DNA from: AP-15 sp963701815
GTDB lineage: Bacteria; Pseudomonadota; Alphaproteobacteria; ATCC43930; CGMCC-115725
NCBI GenBank assembly: GCA_963701815.1
Contig: CAVPBN010000019.1
Span: forward strand, 1-64,000
Direction of reading: 5' to 3'
DNA length: 64,000 nucleotides
Part shown: piece by piece, positions 29,046 through 38,081 of the stretch
Layout of the letters: the number at the start of each line of letters is the position of its first letter
How positions within the stretch are numbered: position 1 is the stretch's first letter
Notes under the pieces: model-generated
Told to the model about the DNA's origin: nothing
Database searches by the model: none
The model's input: the letters and a program-made list of their open reading frames with translations, nothing else
Position numbers and translations under genes: made by a program

Positions 29046-30512
29046 ATGACAACGGTAGAGTTCGGATCGTCTGACAGGGCGTTGTCCTCTGCCGGTCTCT
29101 TCGGCAACTCGCTGTTTCGTTCCGCTCGCGGTGTGCTACGGCCCCGCTTGGCGCTGATCTCGACCTACAGCGAACTATGCGGCATTGCTTCCTATACGCG
29201 AAGCCTCGAACGGCAGCTCAGCGACGTCTTTGACGTGACCGTTTTCGATTTGAACCAATATCTGCTGCGCAGCAGACATCGTCGGGTACGCCGGTTCGGC
29301 GACCGCCATATTCGAGACATCTGCCGGGAAATCAGCAAGTTCGACTCCGTCAATCTCCAATTGGAGTACGGCACTTTGGGCCGTTCCAGCGTTGATGTTC
29401 ACCGACGGTTTGGCTGGATCGTCCGGGCCGCAACGCGGCTCTCGGTCACTTTTCATACAATAAACCCGTCCGCCGATTTTGATTATCGAGAGTGGACCAC
29501 GGAAATATTCAGTTTCAACTTCGCCAAGGCGATCGAGCTGAGAGCGAATTACCGCCGTAGCCACCTTCTATCGGTCGGGATCGCGAAGCGGCTTCGCCGT
29601 GCCCAGCGCCTCAAGCCCGTATCGGTGATCGTCCACACCCGCCGCGATCACGTCCACATGAAATACGTCCATGGCATGCGCAACGTCTACGACCATCCGT
29701 TGTCGTTTCTCAGCCTCACCGACTCCGTCGAAGTGCGGCGCGCCGCGTCCCGCAACAGGTTTTCGATCCTCGATCAGGCGCCAAACGACTGCAAACTGAT
29801 CGGCGTGTTCGGCTTTCTCGGGCGCTACAAGGGGTTCGAAACGGTCGTTCGCGCGCTGCACCACTTGCCGAAGGAGTATCATCTGTTGATTTTTGGGGGT
29901 ATTCACCCCAACGAAATCAAGCCGCACCAGCAGATCGATCCGGTACTGTCGTCGCTGTTCGATGCCGGGTTCATCGACACCAGCGTTGCCGAACGCGGCA
30001 GGACAAAACTGGGAAACGGAACTCCGGCCGTATCGATCGCCATCGAAGGTTCGATGCGGGATGTGCTGCTCGAACATCCCAAGGACCTTTCGCGTCGAAT
30101 CCATTTTTTAGGAGCTACGAACGACGACGATTTCTTGGCGGGAATGGCTATCTGCGATGCGGTGGTGTTTCCTTACCTTGAGGTCGGCCAATCCTCATCG
30201 GGCCCGATCTCGCAATCGCTCGAACTCGGCTGCCGCGTCATCGCCTCGCGCACGCACGCGTTTTTGCAATTTGGCAGTTACCACCAAAATATGATCGAAT
30301 ACTTCGACATCGGCAATCACCTCGAACTTGCCGAGCGAATTCTCTCGCGTCCGCAATTCGACGCCCGGGCCCGGCTCCTCGCCTACAATACCGAGACCAA
30401 CAAGGCGGTCTATCTGGCGGCAAATGGCGGCCGAGCCGGCACCGAAGCGTCGACCGCCGTTCCCGGCTGCGCGAGGCGGCCCGAGCCGAGCCCGATTGTC
30501 GGCGTGCCCTAA
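29046..30512 (+). CDS. Glycosyltransferase (GT4-like) of the export locus
   Basis: 488 residues. The ATG at 29046 follows GGGGAG. The N-terminal Rossmann half opens with RPRLALISTYSELCGIASYT, the usual acceptor-side start of GT4-type enzymes. The C-terminal half has LIGVFGFLGRYKGFETVVRA, YHLLIFGGIHPNE, RIHFLGATNDDDFLAGMAIC and a SSSGPISQSLELGCRVIAS segment that plays the role of the donor-binding E-x7-E motif. It probably adds a sugar to the exported polysaccharide. It follows the kpsE-like gene by 78 bp in the same direction. Donor and acceptor cannot be told. The last 30 residues are low-complexity. Confidence 0.8.
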   Translation: MTTVEFGSSDRALSSAGLFGNSLFRSARGVLRPRLALISTYSELCGIASYTRSLERQLSDVFDVTVFDLNQYLLRSRHRRVRRFGDRHIRDICREISKFDSVNLQLEYGTLGRSSVDVHRRFGWIVRAATRLSVTFHTINPSADFDYREWTTEIFSFNFAKAIELRANYRRSHLLSVGIAKRLRRAQRLKPVSVIVHTRRDHVHMKYVHGMRNVYDHPLSFLSLTDSVEVRRAASRNRFSILDQAPNDCKLIGVFGFLGRYKGFETVVRALHHLPKEYHLLIFGGIHPNEIKPHQQIDPVLSSLFDAGFIDTSVAERGRTKLGNGTPAVSIAIEGSMRDVLLEHPKDLSRRIHFLGATNDDDFLAGMAICDAVVFPYLEVGQSSSGPISQSLELGCRVIASRTHAFLQFGSYHQNMIEYFDIGNHLELAERILSRPQFDARARLLAYNTETNKAVYLAANGGRAGTEASTAVPGCARRPEPSPIVGVP

Positions 30513-30578
30513 TCTCCTTCAAGATACGACTGCACCCCCGACAACCGCCGCCGGCAGTCGCGTCGCGCCGCCCTTCGC

Positions 30579-30607
30579 TTGCTTTCGTCCATGGGCGCCG
30601 ATATAAG
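30579..30607 (+). promoter_or_regulatory. Predicted rpmI-rplT promoter
   Basis: TTGCTT (30579-30584) and TATAAG (30602-30607) with a 17-bp spacer, giving a leader of about 70 nt before the rpmI ATG. No infC lies upstream here, so this would serve the L35-L20 pair. Confidence 0.55.
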
Positions 30608-30686
30608 CCGGCGCACGAGCGGGCCGGCAACGGTCCGCCGGATCAATTCAAACCGCGGCAAGCCCCGCGCCGACACGGACGGTCAG

Positions 30687-30890
30687 ATGCCCAAGCTCAA
30701 GAGCAAAAGCGGTGCCAAGAAGCGCTTCGGACGCACCGCCAGCGGCAAGATCAAGCGGAATTGGGGCTACAAGCGCCACCGGCTGATCAGTAAGTCCAAG
30801 CAGGGAAAGCGTCTGCGTCGCGGCACGACGACCCTCGAAAAGGGCGACGCCCAGCTGGTATTGACCTATCTGCCGTATCTGCGGGGCTGA
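30687..30890 (+). CDS. rpmI: 50S ribosomal protein L35
   Basis: 67 residues (MPKLKSKSGAKKRFGRTASG to the end VLTYLPYLRG), the normal length for bL35. It is Lys/Arg-rich and contains KIKRNWGYKRHRLISKSKQG. The ATG at 30687 is the family start. It is followed after 3 bp by rplT, the usual pair. infC, often the first gene of the operon, is not here, which is frequent in alphaproteobacteria. Confidence 0.97.
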   Translation: MPKLKSKSGAKKRFGRTASGKIKRNWGYKRHRLISKSKQGKRLRRGTTTLEKGDAQLVLTYLPYLRG

Positions 30891-30893
30891 GCG

Positions 30894-31280
30894 ATGGCAC
30901 GCGTCAAACGAGGGGTTACCGCCCACGCCAGGCACCGCAAGGTTCTTGATCTCGCCAAGGGTTATCGGGGTCGTGGCGGCACCGCCTATCGAGTCGCGAT
31001 CGAGAAGGTCGAGAAGGCATTGCGCTACACCTATCGCGACCGGCGCAACCGCAAACGCGATTTCAGGGCGTTGTGGATTCAACGCATAAACGCCGGCGTC
31101 CGCGAGCACGGCCTGACCTACTCGCAATTCATGCACGGCATCAAGCTCGCCGGGCTCGATCTCGACCGCAAGGTGTTGTCCGACATCGCGATCCGCGAGC
31201 CCGACGCGTTCGCCGGGATCGTGTCGACCGCGCGCGGGGCGCTGCCGAGAGAGCATGCGGCGGCGGCAGCCGCCGCCTGA
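30894..31280 (+). CDS. rplT: 50S ribosomal protein L20
   Basis: 128 residues: MARVKRGVTAHARHRKVLDL, AKGYRGRGGTAYRVAIEKVE, RRNRKRDFRALWIQRINAGV and the C-terminal LDRKVLSDIAIREPDAFAGI. bL20 binds 23S rRNA early in 50S assembly. A short Ala-rich tail (HAAAAAAA) is an add-on typical of high-GC alphaproteobacteria. Directly downstream of rpmI, followed by a leader and hairpin before pheS. Confidence 0.97.
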   Translation: MARVKRGVTAHARHRKVLDLAKGYRGRGGTAYRVAIEKVEKALRYTYRDRRNRKRDFRALWIQRINAGVREHGLTYSQFMHGIKLAGLDLDRKVLSDIAIREPDAFAGIVSTARGALPREHAAAAAAA

Positions 31281-31448
31281 CCGGTCGCCTTATAAATGAA
31301 GCAAACGACACCGCTTCGCTTCGGGTTATCTCGGGGCGGGCGGAGGCTCATTTCGGCGTTGGCTACCAGTAGCCGATATGACGACGAGGAGCGATTTACC
31401 GCCGGGCGAGTTCGCTAGGCCCCACGCAGACCGGTCAAAAGGTACAGA

Positions 31449-31473
31449 GGGGCCGCATTGTTCGGCCCCTTTT
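31449..31473 (+). terminator. Rho-independent terminator, possibly a pheST attenuator
   Basis: A perfect 7-bp stem GGGGCCG / CGGCCCC with loop CATTGTT and a TTTT run. It lies about 170 bp after rplT and 26 bp before pheS, so it could end the rpmI-rplT transcript or attenuate pheST. I see no Phe-rich leader peptide. Confidence 0.75.
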
Positions 31474-31498
31474 CATTTGCGCGTTCGGGAATGAAGAG

Positions 31499-32608
31499 AT
31501 GGATGACGAGATCCGACTTGAAGACATGAATACGCTGATCGAAACGGCTACTGCCGAAATCGAAGCGGCGACCTTTCCGGAAATCCTCGAAGCGGTCCGC
31601 GTCAGATATCTGGGACGGAATGGCAAATTAACTGTTGCGATGCGCCGCCTTGGTCAGCTCGCCCCGGAAGTCCGGCGCGTCTACGGCGTCCAGTTCAACA
31701 ACGTAAAGGATTGGCTCACCGCCGCCATCAGCAGGCGCGCCGCCGAACTGGCGCGGGCGGCGTTGGAACAGCGGCTCGCGACCGAGCGCATCGATGTGAC
31801 GCTCCCGGTGCGATTCGCCGGCGATGGGCGGATCCATCCGATCAGCCAGACGATCGACGAGATTGTCGCGATCTTTGGCGAGATGGGCTTTGTCATGGCG
31901 GAGGGGCCGCATATCGAAGAGGATTTCTACAACTTTACCGCTCTAAACATTCCGCCAGAGCACCCGGCGCGACAGGAGCACGACACCTTCTACTTGCCGG
32001 AGCGGGCGGACGGCACCCGGCTCGTGTTGCGTACTCATACTTCGCCGGTGCAGATCCGTACGATGCTGGCGCAGCGACCTCCGATCCGGATCATCGTCCC
32101 CGGGCGGACCTTTCGCTGCGACCATGACGCGACGCATTCGCCGATGTTCCATCAAGTCGAGGGGCTGGTCATCGACCGCACGGCGCATATGGGTCACCTA
32201 AAAGGTTGCCTGATCGAGTTCTGCCGCGCCTTCTTCGGTCTCGACGATCTGCCGGTGCGGTTTCGGCCCAGCTATTTTCCGTTCACCGAGCCGTCGGCCG
32301 AAGTCGACATCGGCTGCTCGCGCCGCGGCGGCGAATTGAAGATCGGCGCCGGCGGCGACTGGCTCGAAATCCTCGGCAGCGGCATGGTCCATCCGCAGGT
32401 GCTGAAGAATTGCGGCATCAACCCAGCCGAATTTCAGGGCTTCGCGTTCGGCATGGGGATCGAACGGGTGGCGATGCTCAAATATGGCATTGCCGATTTG
32501 CGGACTTTCTACGAGTTCGATCTGCGCTGGCTGCGCCATTACGGCTTTTTACCCCTCGACATTCCCTCGCTCGTCCGTGGCGCGCTTCCGGCGGGGACCG
32601 GGTCATGA
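31499..32608 (+). CDS. pheS: Phenylalanyl-tRNA synthetase alpha subunit
   Basis: 369 residues. An N-terminal coiled-coil arm (VRVRYLGRNGKLTVAMRRLG) is followed by the class II catalytic core: motif 2 region RTFRCDHDATHSPMFHQVEG, FRPSYFPFTEPSAEVDIGCS, and motif 3 GFAFGMGIERVAMLKYGIAD. It charges tRNA-Phe as an alpha2-beta2 tetramer with PheT. The ATG at 31499 matches the usual family length; the Shine-Dalgarno is modest (GAAGAG). It overlaps pheT by 4 bp. Confidence 0.97.
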   Translation: MDDEIRLEDMNTLIETATAEIEAATFPEILEAVRVRYLGRNGKLTVAMRRLGQLAPEVRRVYGVQFNNVKDWLTAAISRRAAELARAALEQRLATERIDVTLPVRFAGDGRIHPISQTIDEIVAIFGEMGFVMAEGPHIEEDFYNFTALNIPPEHPARQEHDTFYLPERADGTRLVLRTHTSPVQIRTMLAQRPPIRIIVPGRTFRCDHDATHSPMFHQVEGLVIDRTAHMGHLKGCLIEFCRAFFGLDDLPVRFRPSYFPFTEPSAEVDIGCSRRGGELKIGAGGDWLEILGSGMVHPQVLKNCGINPAEFQGFAFGMGIERVAMLKYGIADLRTFYEFDLRWLRHYGFLPLDIPSLVRGALPAGTGS

Positions 32609-34995
32609 AGGCGACGCTCAGCTGGTTAAAGACCCATCTCGACACCGACGCCTCGGTGGCGCTTGTCGTCGAGCGGCTGGTGATGCTCGGCCATGATGTC
32701 GAAGGTGTCGAGAACCGTGCAGCCGGCCTCGAACCCTTCGTAGTGGCGGCGGTGGTGCGGGCGGATCCCCACCCGAATGCCGACCGACTCAAAATTTGCG
32801 TGGTTGACACCGGCGAGGCGCAAATCCAGGTCGTCTGCGGCGCGCCGAATGCGCACGCGGGGATGAAAGGGGTTTTCGCCCCCGTAGGTACGGTGATCCC
32901 GCGCACCGGAACGGTGCTCAAGGAGACGTCGATCCGCGGCGTCCTTTCTCGCGGAATGCTGTGCTCGGCCGATGAACTCGCCCTCGGCGACGATCGCGAC
33001 GGCATCATCGAGGTCGCGTCGCAGGCGCCGATCGGGTCGCGATATGTCGATTGGCTGGGTCTCGACGACCCGATCATCGACCTCAAAGTCACGCCGAACC
33101 GCGCCGACTGCCTCGGCGTCCGCGGGATCGCCCGGGATCTGGCGGCGGCCGGGCTCGGGCATCTGCAGCCGCTGTATGCGACGCCGGTCCGCAGCGCATT
33201 CCGCTCGCCGATCGCCATCCATATTGAGGAACGTTCGGCCTGCCCGCTGTTTCTCGGGCGTCACCTGCGCGGCGTCAGGAACGGGCCGAGCCCGGCCTGG
33301 CTGCGACGGCGGCTCGAAACGATCGGATTGCGGCCGATTTCAGCGCTGGTCGACGTGACCAATTTCCTGACCTTCGATCTCAACCGGCCGCTGCACGTCT
33401 TCGATGCCGGACGTCTCGATGGCGATCTCAGTGTGCGCTTCGCCCGGCCCGGAGAGACCTTGCTCGCTCTCAACGGCCAGGAATACGCCCTCGATCCGGA
33501 GGTCACCGCGATCGCGGATCGGGCCGGAGTGCGGAGCCTCGGCGGCGTTATCGGCGGCGAGGCCACCGGCTGCACCGAAGCGACGACTGAGGTATTCATC
33601 GAAGCGGCGCTGTTCGATCCGATCCGCACCGCGGCAACCGGCCGCAAGCTGAACATCGCCAGCGACGCGCGTTATCGCTTTGAGCGCGGCCTCGACCCGG
33701 CCTTCGTCACCGACGGGATCAAGATCGCGACGCGGCTGATACTCGATCTGTGCGGCGGCGAGGCGTCGGAGATCGTCACTGCCGGCGCGGTGCCCGAATG
33801 GCGGCGGCGCTATGTGTTGCGCGCCGGGCGCCCGGCGAGCCTTGGCGGCCTCGACGTACCGACGCAGCAAAGCGCCGCCATCCTGACCGCACTCGGTTTT
33901 GGAGTCGAGCAGTTAGCCGGCGGCGATCTGTCGGTCGACCCGCCATCCTGGCGCGGCGACATCGAGGGCGAGGCCGACCTTGTCGAAGAGGTGTTGCGGG
34001 TCAAGGGGTACGACTACATCCCCGCGGTGCCGCTGTTTCGCGAGAGTTCATTGCCGCCTCCGGCATTGACGCCGGCGAGGCGACGCTCCGAACTCGTCCG
34101 GCGTACTATCGCCCAACGCGGGCTGACCGAGACCGTCTCGTTTTCGTTCATCGCGCAGCGCGAGGCCGAATTGTTCGGCGGCGGCCAACCCGCGCTGCGC
34201 CTGGTCAATCCAATCAGCGCCGATCTAGACGCAATGCGCCCGTCGCTGTTGCCGGGGCTGGTCGCCGCGGCCCGCCGCAACGCAGATCGCGGCCTTGCCA
34301 ATTCAGCACTGTTCGAACTGGGGCCTATCTATCATGACGACACTCCCGATGGGCAGGTGCTGGTCGCCGCGGGATTGCGCGCCGGGCAGAGCGGTCCCAG
34401 GCAATGGCGCATGCCGGGGCGCGATGTCGATCTTTTCGACGTCAAGGCCGATGCCCTCGCAGCACTTGCCGCCATGGGTGCACCGGCCGCCAAATTGCAG
34501 GCGACGGCCGACGAGCTGCCGGGCTGGTATCATCCGGGCCGTGCCGGCCTGCTGCGGCTCGGGCCGAAGGTGCTCGGCGCCTTTGGCGAGCTGCACCCGG
34601 CGGTGCTCGAAGCGCTCGATGCGCGGGCGCCGATGGCCGGGTTCGAGGTGCTCCTCGACGGGGTTCCGGAGCTGCGCTCGGCGCACATCAACCCGCCCCC
34701 TCTCCTTTCGATATTCCAGCCGGTCGAGCGCGATTTCGCCTTTGTGGTCGACCGCAACCTCCCGGCCGAGACGTTGTTGCGCGCCGCCCGCGGCGCCAAC
34801 CGGGAGCTCGCTGCCGAAATTCGCCTGTTCGACGTCTATGAGGGCGTCGGCCTGCCGGAAGGCAAGAAATCGCTTGCCATAACCGTCGTCTTGCAGCCGC
34901 AGCAGCACACCCTGACCGACGCCGAGATCGAAGTCTTTTCGGCCAGACTCGTCGCCCGGGTCGAAAAGGCAACCGGTGGCAGCCTGCGGCGGTGA
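32605..34995 (+). CDS. pheT: Phenylalanyl-tRNA synthetase beta subunit
   Basis: 796 residues. Domains in order: EMAP-II-like tRNA-binding domain (VVRADPHPNADRLKICVVDT, about 45-150), B3/B4 editing domain (about 210-385, with PISALVDVTNFLTFDLNRPL), B5 domain (about 400-475), a core-like domain (RTIAQRGLTETVSFSFIAQR) and a C-terminal FDX-ACB anticodon-binding domain (PPLLSIFQPVERDFAFVVDR to the end). The ATG start overlaps the pheS stop as ATGA. All domains appear whole, so proofreading of Tyr-tRNA-Phe should be retained. Confidence 0.97.
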   Translation: MKATLSWLKTHLDTDASVALVVERLVMLGHDVEGVENRAAGLEPFVVAAVVRADPHPNADRLKICVVDTGEAQIQVVCGAPNAHAGMKGVFAPVGTVIPRTGTVLKETSIRGVLSRGMLCSADELALGDDRDGIIEVASQAPIGSRYVDWLGLDDPIIDLKVTPNRADCLGVRGIARDLAAAGLGHLQPLYATPVRSAFRSPIAIHIEERSACPLFLGRHLRGVRNGPSPAWLRRRLETIGLRPISALVDVTNFLTFDLNRPLHVFDAGRLDGDLSVRFARPGETLLALNGQEYALDPEVTAIADRAGVRSLGGVIGGEATGCTEATTEVFIEAALFDPIRTAATGRKLNIASDARYRFERGLDPAFVTDGIKIATRLILDLCGGEASEIVTAGAVPEWRRRYVLRAGRPASLGGLDVPTQQSAAILTALGFGVEQLAGGDLSVDPPSWRGDIEGEADLVEEVLRVKGYDYIPAVPLFRESSLPPPALTPARRRSELVRRTIAQRGLTETVSFSFIAQREAELFGGGQPALRLVNPISADLDAMRPSLLPGLVAAARRNADRGLANSALFELGPIYHDDTPDGQVLVAAGLRAGQSGPRQWRMPGRDVDLFDVKADALAALAAMGAPAAKLQATADELPGWYHPGRAGLLRLGPKVLGAFGELHPAVLEALDARAPMAGFEVLLDGVPELRSAHINPPPLLSIFQPVERDFAFVVDRNLPAETLLRAARGANRELAAEIRLFDVYEGVGLPEGKKSLAITVVLQPQQHTLTDAEIEVFSARLVARVEKATGGSLRR

Positions 34996-35107
34996 GTAGG
35001 GTCCGAATTCGAGGATATCATCCGGGGAACCAGGCAAGGTTGTCGTTGTTGTTCGTCTGGCGCTTGATGGGCTCTCGACTTGGCAGGCACCCAAGGAGGA
35101 CCGAAAA

Positions 35108-35506
35108 ATGATTGCGATCCCCGACGAATACCTCGACCTGGTGACACACAAAAAGGCGTTCGCCAATCTGGCGACGATCATGCCGGACGGATCGCCGCAG
35201 GTGACCCCGGTCTGGGTCGACTATGCCGATGGCATGATCCGGATCAACACCGCCAAGGGCCGCGTCAAGGCGCGCAATCTGCAGCCGAGCGCGGCCGTCG
35301 CGCTGGCGATCTTGGATCCGGACAACGCCTACCGCTACGTCCAGATCCGCGGCCGGGTCGCGAGTGTGCGCGAGGAAGGCGCCGACCCTCATATCGACTC
35401 GCTGGCCAAGAAATATCTCGGCAAGGACAGCTACCCGTTCCGGCAACCGGGCGAGGTAAGGGTAATGTACGAGATCGAGCCGGTAAGGGTATCGGGCATG
35501 GGCTAA
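35108..35506 (+). CDS. PPOX-class (split beta-barrel) flavoprotein
   Basis: 132 residues. The ATG at 35108 is well placed after AAGGAGG. Typical family features: AFANLATIMPDGSPQVTPVW (strands 1-2 and first cofactor contact), INTAKGRVKARNLQPSAAVA and YVQIRGRVASVREEGADPHI. Members are pyridoxamine-5'-phosphate-oxidase-fold enzymes, many F420- or FMN-dependent reductases; the TPVWVDYADG segment resembles the F420-type group. Cofactor and substrate cannot be decided here. It converges with the Rieske operon. Confidence 0.88.
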   Translation: MIAIPDEYLDLVTHKKAFANLATIMPDGSPQVTPVWVDYADGMIRINTAKGRVKARNLQPSAAVALAILDPDNAYRYVQIRGRVASVREEGADPHIDSLAKKYLGKDSYPFRQPGEVRVMYEIEPVRVSGMG

Positions 35507-35539
35507 GCCTGCAAGCTTAGCTGGAATCGTACCCCGCCG

Positions 35540-36019
35540 TTACAGCGGGATCGCCAGCAGGGTGTCGATCTGGCGGCTGTCGAGGATCACCTCTTTGCGG
35601 GCGTATTTCCAAGCGTCGCCGTCGCGCACGACCCGATCGCGATAGTGCCCGGCGGCGAATATCGTCATCTCGCCATCCTGCATCGTCCGCACTACCAGAA
35701 AATTGGCGATGAGATCCAGCCCTTGCGGGGCAGTCCCGACGATATTGATCGACGACACCAAGTGACGATAACTCTGCGGCTCGTAAATGTTGGCCTCGCG
35801 CAACGCGCTGACCCGGTCTTTCAGCATGTTCTTCGAGGTCGCGTGGATCAGCCCCAGCGGCATCCCCGCCGCAAAATTCTCAGCCGACCTGATCCGGTAG
35901 AAACAATTTTCGATGAAGAAATCGGGCCAGTGTTCGAGTTCGTCACCGTCGAGGCAGTGGACGTAATCGGTGTAGAGCTGCTCCAATTCCAGCCGCCGCA
36001 CCACCGTCCCGAGATCCAT
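35540..36019 (-). CDS. Aromatic-ring-hydroxylating dioxygenase beta subunit
   Basis: 159 residues with the NTF2-like fold of Rieske dioxygenase small subunits: LEQLYTDYVHCLDGDELEHW at the start, then DFFIENCFYRIRSAENFAAG, RVSALREANIYEPQSYRHLV and FAAGHYRDRVVRDGDAWKYA. It supports the alpha subunit structurally and has no redox centre. It begins 4 bp after the alpha-subunit stop, so the two are translated together. Confidence 0.9.
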   Translation of the reverse strand: MDLGTVVRRLELEQLYTDYVHCLDGDELEHWPDFFIENCFYRIRSAENFAAGMPLGLIHATSKNMLKDRVSALREANIYEPQSYRHLVSSINIVGTAPQGLDLIANFLVVRTMQDGEMTIFAAGHYRDRVVRDGDAWKYARKEVILDSRQIDTLLAIPL

Positions 36020-36023
36020 CGCC

Positions 36024-37265
36024 TCAGAACCCCATCAGCGGCCGATAGGTCTGCCAGAAGCCGCGGACCGATGCCTCGGTCGTTCGGTTCGCCTCGGAGA
36101 CATGGTCGAACCCGCCCATTTCGAGCACCGAGCATTCCGCTTCCGCGCCATGGATCGCCCGCTGAATGAAGTTGCCGACGGCACCGTCCTCCATCGACAC
36201 ATAGCCGGCGGGTCCAACCAAATTGGCCTGCGCCAGCCGCAGCGCGGTTCTCTCGGCATCGTCCTCCTCAAAGCCGAGATAAATCCACTGCAGCTCCGTC
36301 CGATCCGGACCTTTGGGCAGGACGAGGCGCAACGCAATGCAATTCTGGATCTGCTGTAAGACGAAGTTCGGGAACAACGACAGGATCTGGGTCGTGGTAT
36401 CGTCGCCGAACTCGTCGGCGTTGGTTAGAAAACCCGGATCGGCCAGGCGGAAATTCTCGCGCATCGACGGCATGCCGGCATAAAGCTGGTCCGAGGTGGC
36501 GGCATCGACCCGGTCGACCTTGTTGCGGGTGTAGCTGGCATGGTGCGCCCCGTTCTCGGCGATGTCGACGCCGCCTTCCGAGGTCAGCCGCGAGATGCGG
36601 AAGGTCGTGAAGAAGCTGTGCAGCAACGTCGCGTGATAGGTGTCGCGGACATTCTCGAAATAAAGCTTCCAGTTGTTGTGCAGAATCTGTGAGGTCGTGC
36701 CCAAGACCTTCGGCGTCCCGTGCAAGACCCGGTGGATGCGGGAACCAATCAGATTGCCGATGTAGTCGCCGAGCGGCGGGGTCTCGGGCGACAGGGTGCC
36801 GAAGACGAGGTCGCCGAAGTGGTCCACCCGCAACTTTTTCAGACCATGCTGGTCGAGGCGGAAACTCTCGGGCATCCCGCCCTTGCCGGCGATGCCGCGG
36901 CGGAAGGCGACGCTGTCGAGGTTGCCGGCCAGATCGTAGCGCCAGGCGTGATAGACGCAGGTCAGATTGTCGGCATGACCGCGGCGCTTCAGGCAGACGA
37001 GGTTTCCGCGATGGGCGCAGCGATTGACCATCGCGTGCATCTCGCCGTCCGTGCCGCGGGTGACGATGACCGGCGTCTCGCCGAGAAACGTCGTCAGATA
37101 ATCGCCCGGCTCCGGCAGATCGCCGGCGAGCGCGAGAAACTGCCAGGTCGGCCCGAGAAAGACGCGGTCGAGTTCGCTGCGATAGATTTCCGGATCGCTG
37201 AACACCCGGTAGGGGACGCGGGCGTTGCCCTGTTCCGGCCATTTGAGCGCGGGCTGATATTCCAT
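36024..37265 (-). CDS. Rieske aromatic-ring-hydroxylating oxygenase alpha subunit
   Basis: 413 residues. The N-terminal Rieske [2Fe-2S] site is CAHRGNLVC (CxH) and CVYHAWRYDL (CxxH), about residues 82-105. The catalytic domain has the mononuclear-iron motif ENVRDTYHATLLHSFF, giving two His ligands and the bridging Asp. The overall sequence recalls anthranilate or salicylate-type oxygenases; the substrate is unproven. No ferredoxin or ferredoxin reductase gene is adjacent; instead a flavin reductase lies 76 bp upstream on the same strand. The beta subunit follows directly. Confidence 0.92.
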   Translation of the reverse strand: MEYQPALKWPEQGNARVPYRVFSDPEIYRSELDRVFLGPTWQFLALAGDLPEPGDYLTTFLGETPVIVTRGTDGEMHAMVNRCAHRGNLVCLKRRGHADNLTCVYHAWRYDLAGNLDSVAFRRGIAGKGGMPESFRLDQHGLKKLRVDHFGDLVFGTLSPETPPLGDYIGNLIGSRIHRVLHGTPKVLGTTSQILHNNWKLYFENVRDTYHATLLHSFFTTFRISRLTSEGGVDIAENGAHHASYTRNKVDRVDAATSDQLYAGMPSMRENFRLADPGFLTNADEFGDDTTTQILSLFPNFVLQQIQNCIALRLVLPKGPDRTELQWIYLGFEEDDAERTALRLAQANLVGPAGYVSMEDGAVGNFIQRAIHGAEAECSVLEMGGFDHVSEANRTTEASVRGFWQTYRPLMGF

Positions 37266-37341
37266 CGGAGAGCCTCGTCTAAGGGTGCCGGCGACGGTTG
37301 AGCCGGCGGATTCGCCTGCAATGCGAACCGGGCGGCGCGGT

Positions 37342-37845
37342 CTAGCCGCCGTAAAAGACGTTGTCGCCCAGTTCCTTCATTTCGAGGATCGCGGCGTCGG
37401 GACGTCCGGCGATCGGTTTGGGAAGATGCGCCTCGACGACCTCGGCGACGACAATGTGGTGGTCGCCCTGCTCGACGATCCCGGTCACCTTGCACTCGAC
37501 CGCGGCAAGCGCTGCGTCGAGGATCGGCGCACCGTTCACCCCCGCATGCACAGCCTGGCCGGAGAGTTTGCCGCCTTCGAGCGTGGTCGGCTTGAAGAAC
37601 GTGAAGGCCACGGCCTTGTGGTCCTTGCCGAGCATGTTCAAGGCAAAGTTTTTGGTGTTCTTGACGATCGGATAGGCTCCGGAATCGGTCTTGACCCCGA
37701 CCACCACGAGCGGCGGGGCAAAGGCAGTCTGCGTCACCCAATTGACCGTCGCGGCGGCTACGTTGCCCTGACCGTCATCGGCGGTCAGCACGTAGATCCC
37801 GTAGGGAATCATGCGCAGCGCAGTTTTCTTGGCATCCTGGTCCAT
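37342..37845 (-). CDS. Flavin reductase family protein (FMN-binding split barrel)
   Basis: 167 residues from the ATG at 37845, which has GAGGG nine bases upstream. MIPYGIYVLTADDGQGNVAA, TVNWVTQTAFAPPLVVVGVK and FALNMLGKDHKAVAFTFFKP are the standard FMN-binding segments of the DIM6/NTAB-like family, and GDHHIVVAEVVEAHLPKP closes the barrel. Such enzymes supply reduced flavin to a partner oxygenase. Its position just upstream of the Rieske subunits suggests joint expression, but Rieske enzymes normally draw electrons from an iron-sulfur reductase, so the partnership is open. Confidence 0.88.
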   Translation of the reverse strand: MDQDAKKTALRMIPYGIYVLTADDGQGNVAAATVNWVTQTAFAPPLVVVGVKTDSGAYPIVKNTKNFALNMLGKDHKAVAFTFFKPTTLEGGKLSGQAVHAGVNGAPILDAALAAVECKVTGIVEQGDHHIVVAEVVEAHLPKPIAGRPDAAILEMKELGDNVFYGG

Positions 37846-38081
37846 CTCTGTCGCCCTCGAGATCGAAAAGCTCGCGGCCACCATAGTCCAAGATCGGGCA
37901 TGCACTGAACCGCCATAGTGCCGATGACGCCCCAACTCGTAAAGCCCGGCGCCCGGGAGATCGCCGCCAACCGGCGCCGAATGAATTTCGCGGTGAGCAG
38001 GGCAGCGCCGCTCGGCTGATAAGCCGCTCTTTCGACTGCCCGTCACCCACTCCGGACTCGGAAAGGGTCGTCGGACGCCAG

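Noticed and set aside
35108..35506. PPOX protein as pyridoxamine-5'-phosphate oxidase (pdxH)
   Set aside because: At 132 residues it is too short and lacks the PdxH C-terminal motif; it fits the smaller F420/FMN-type group better.
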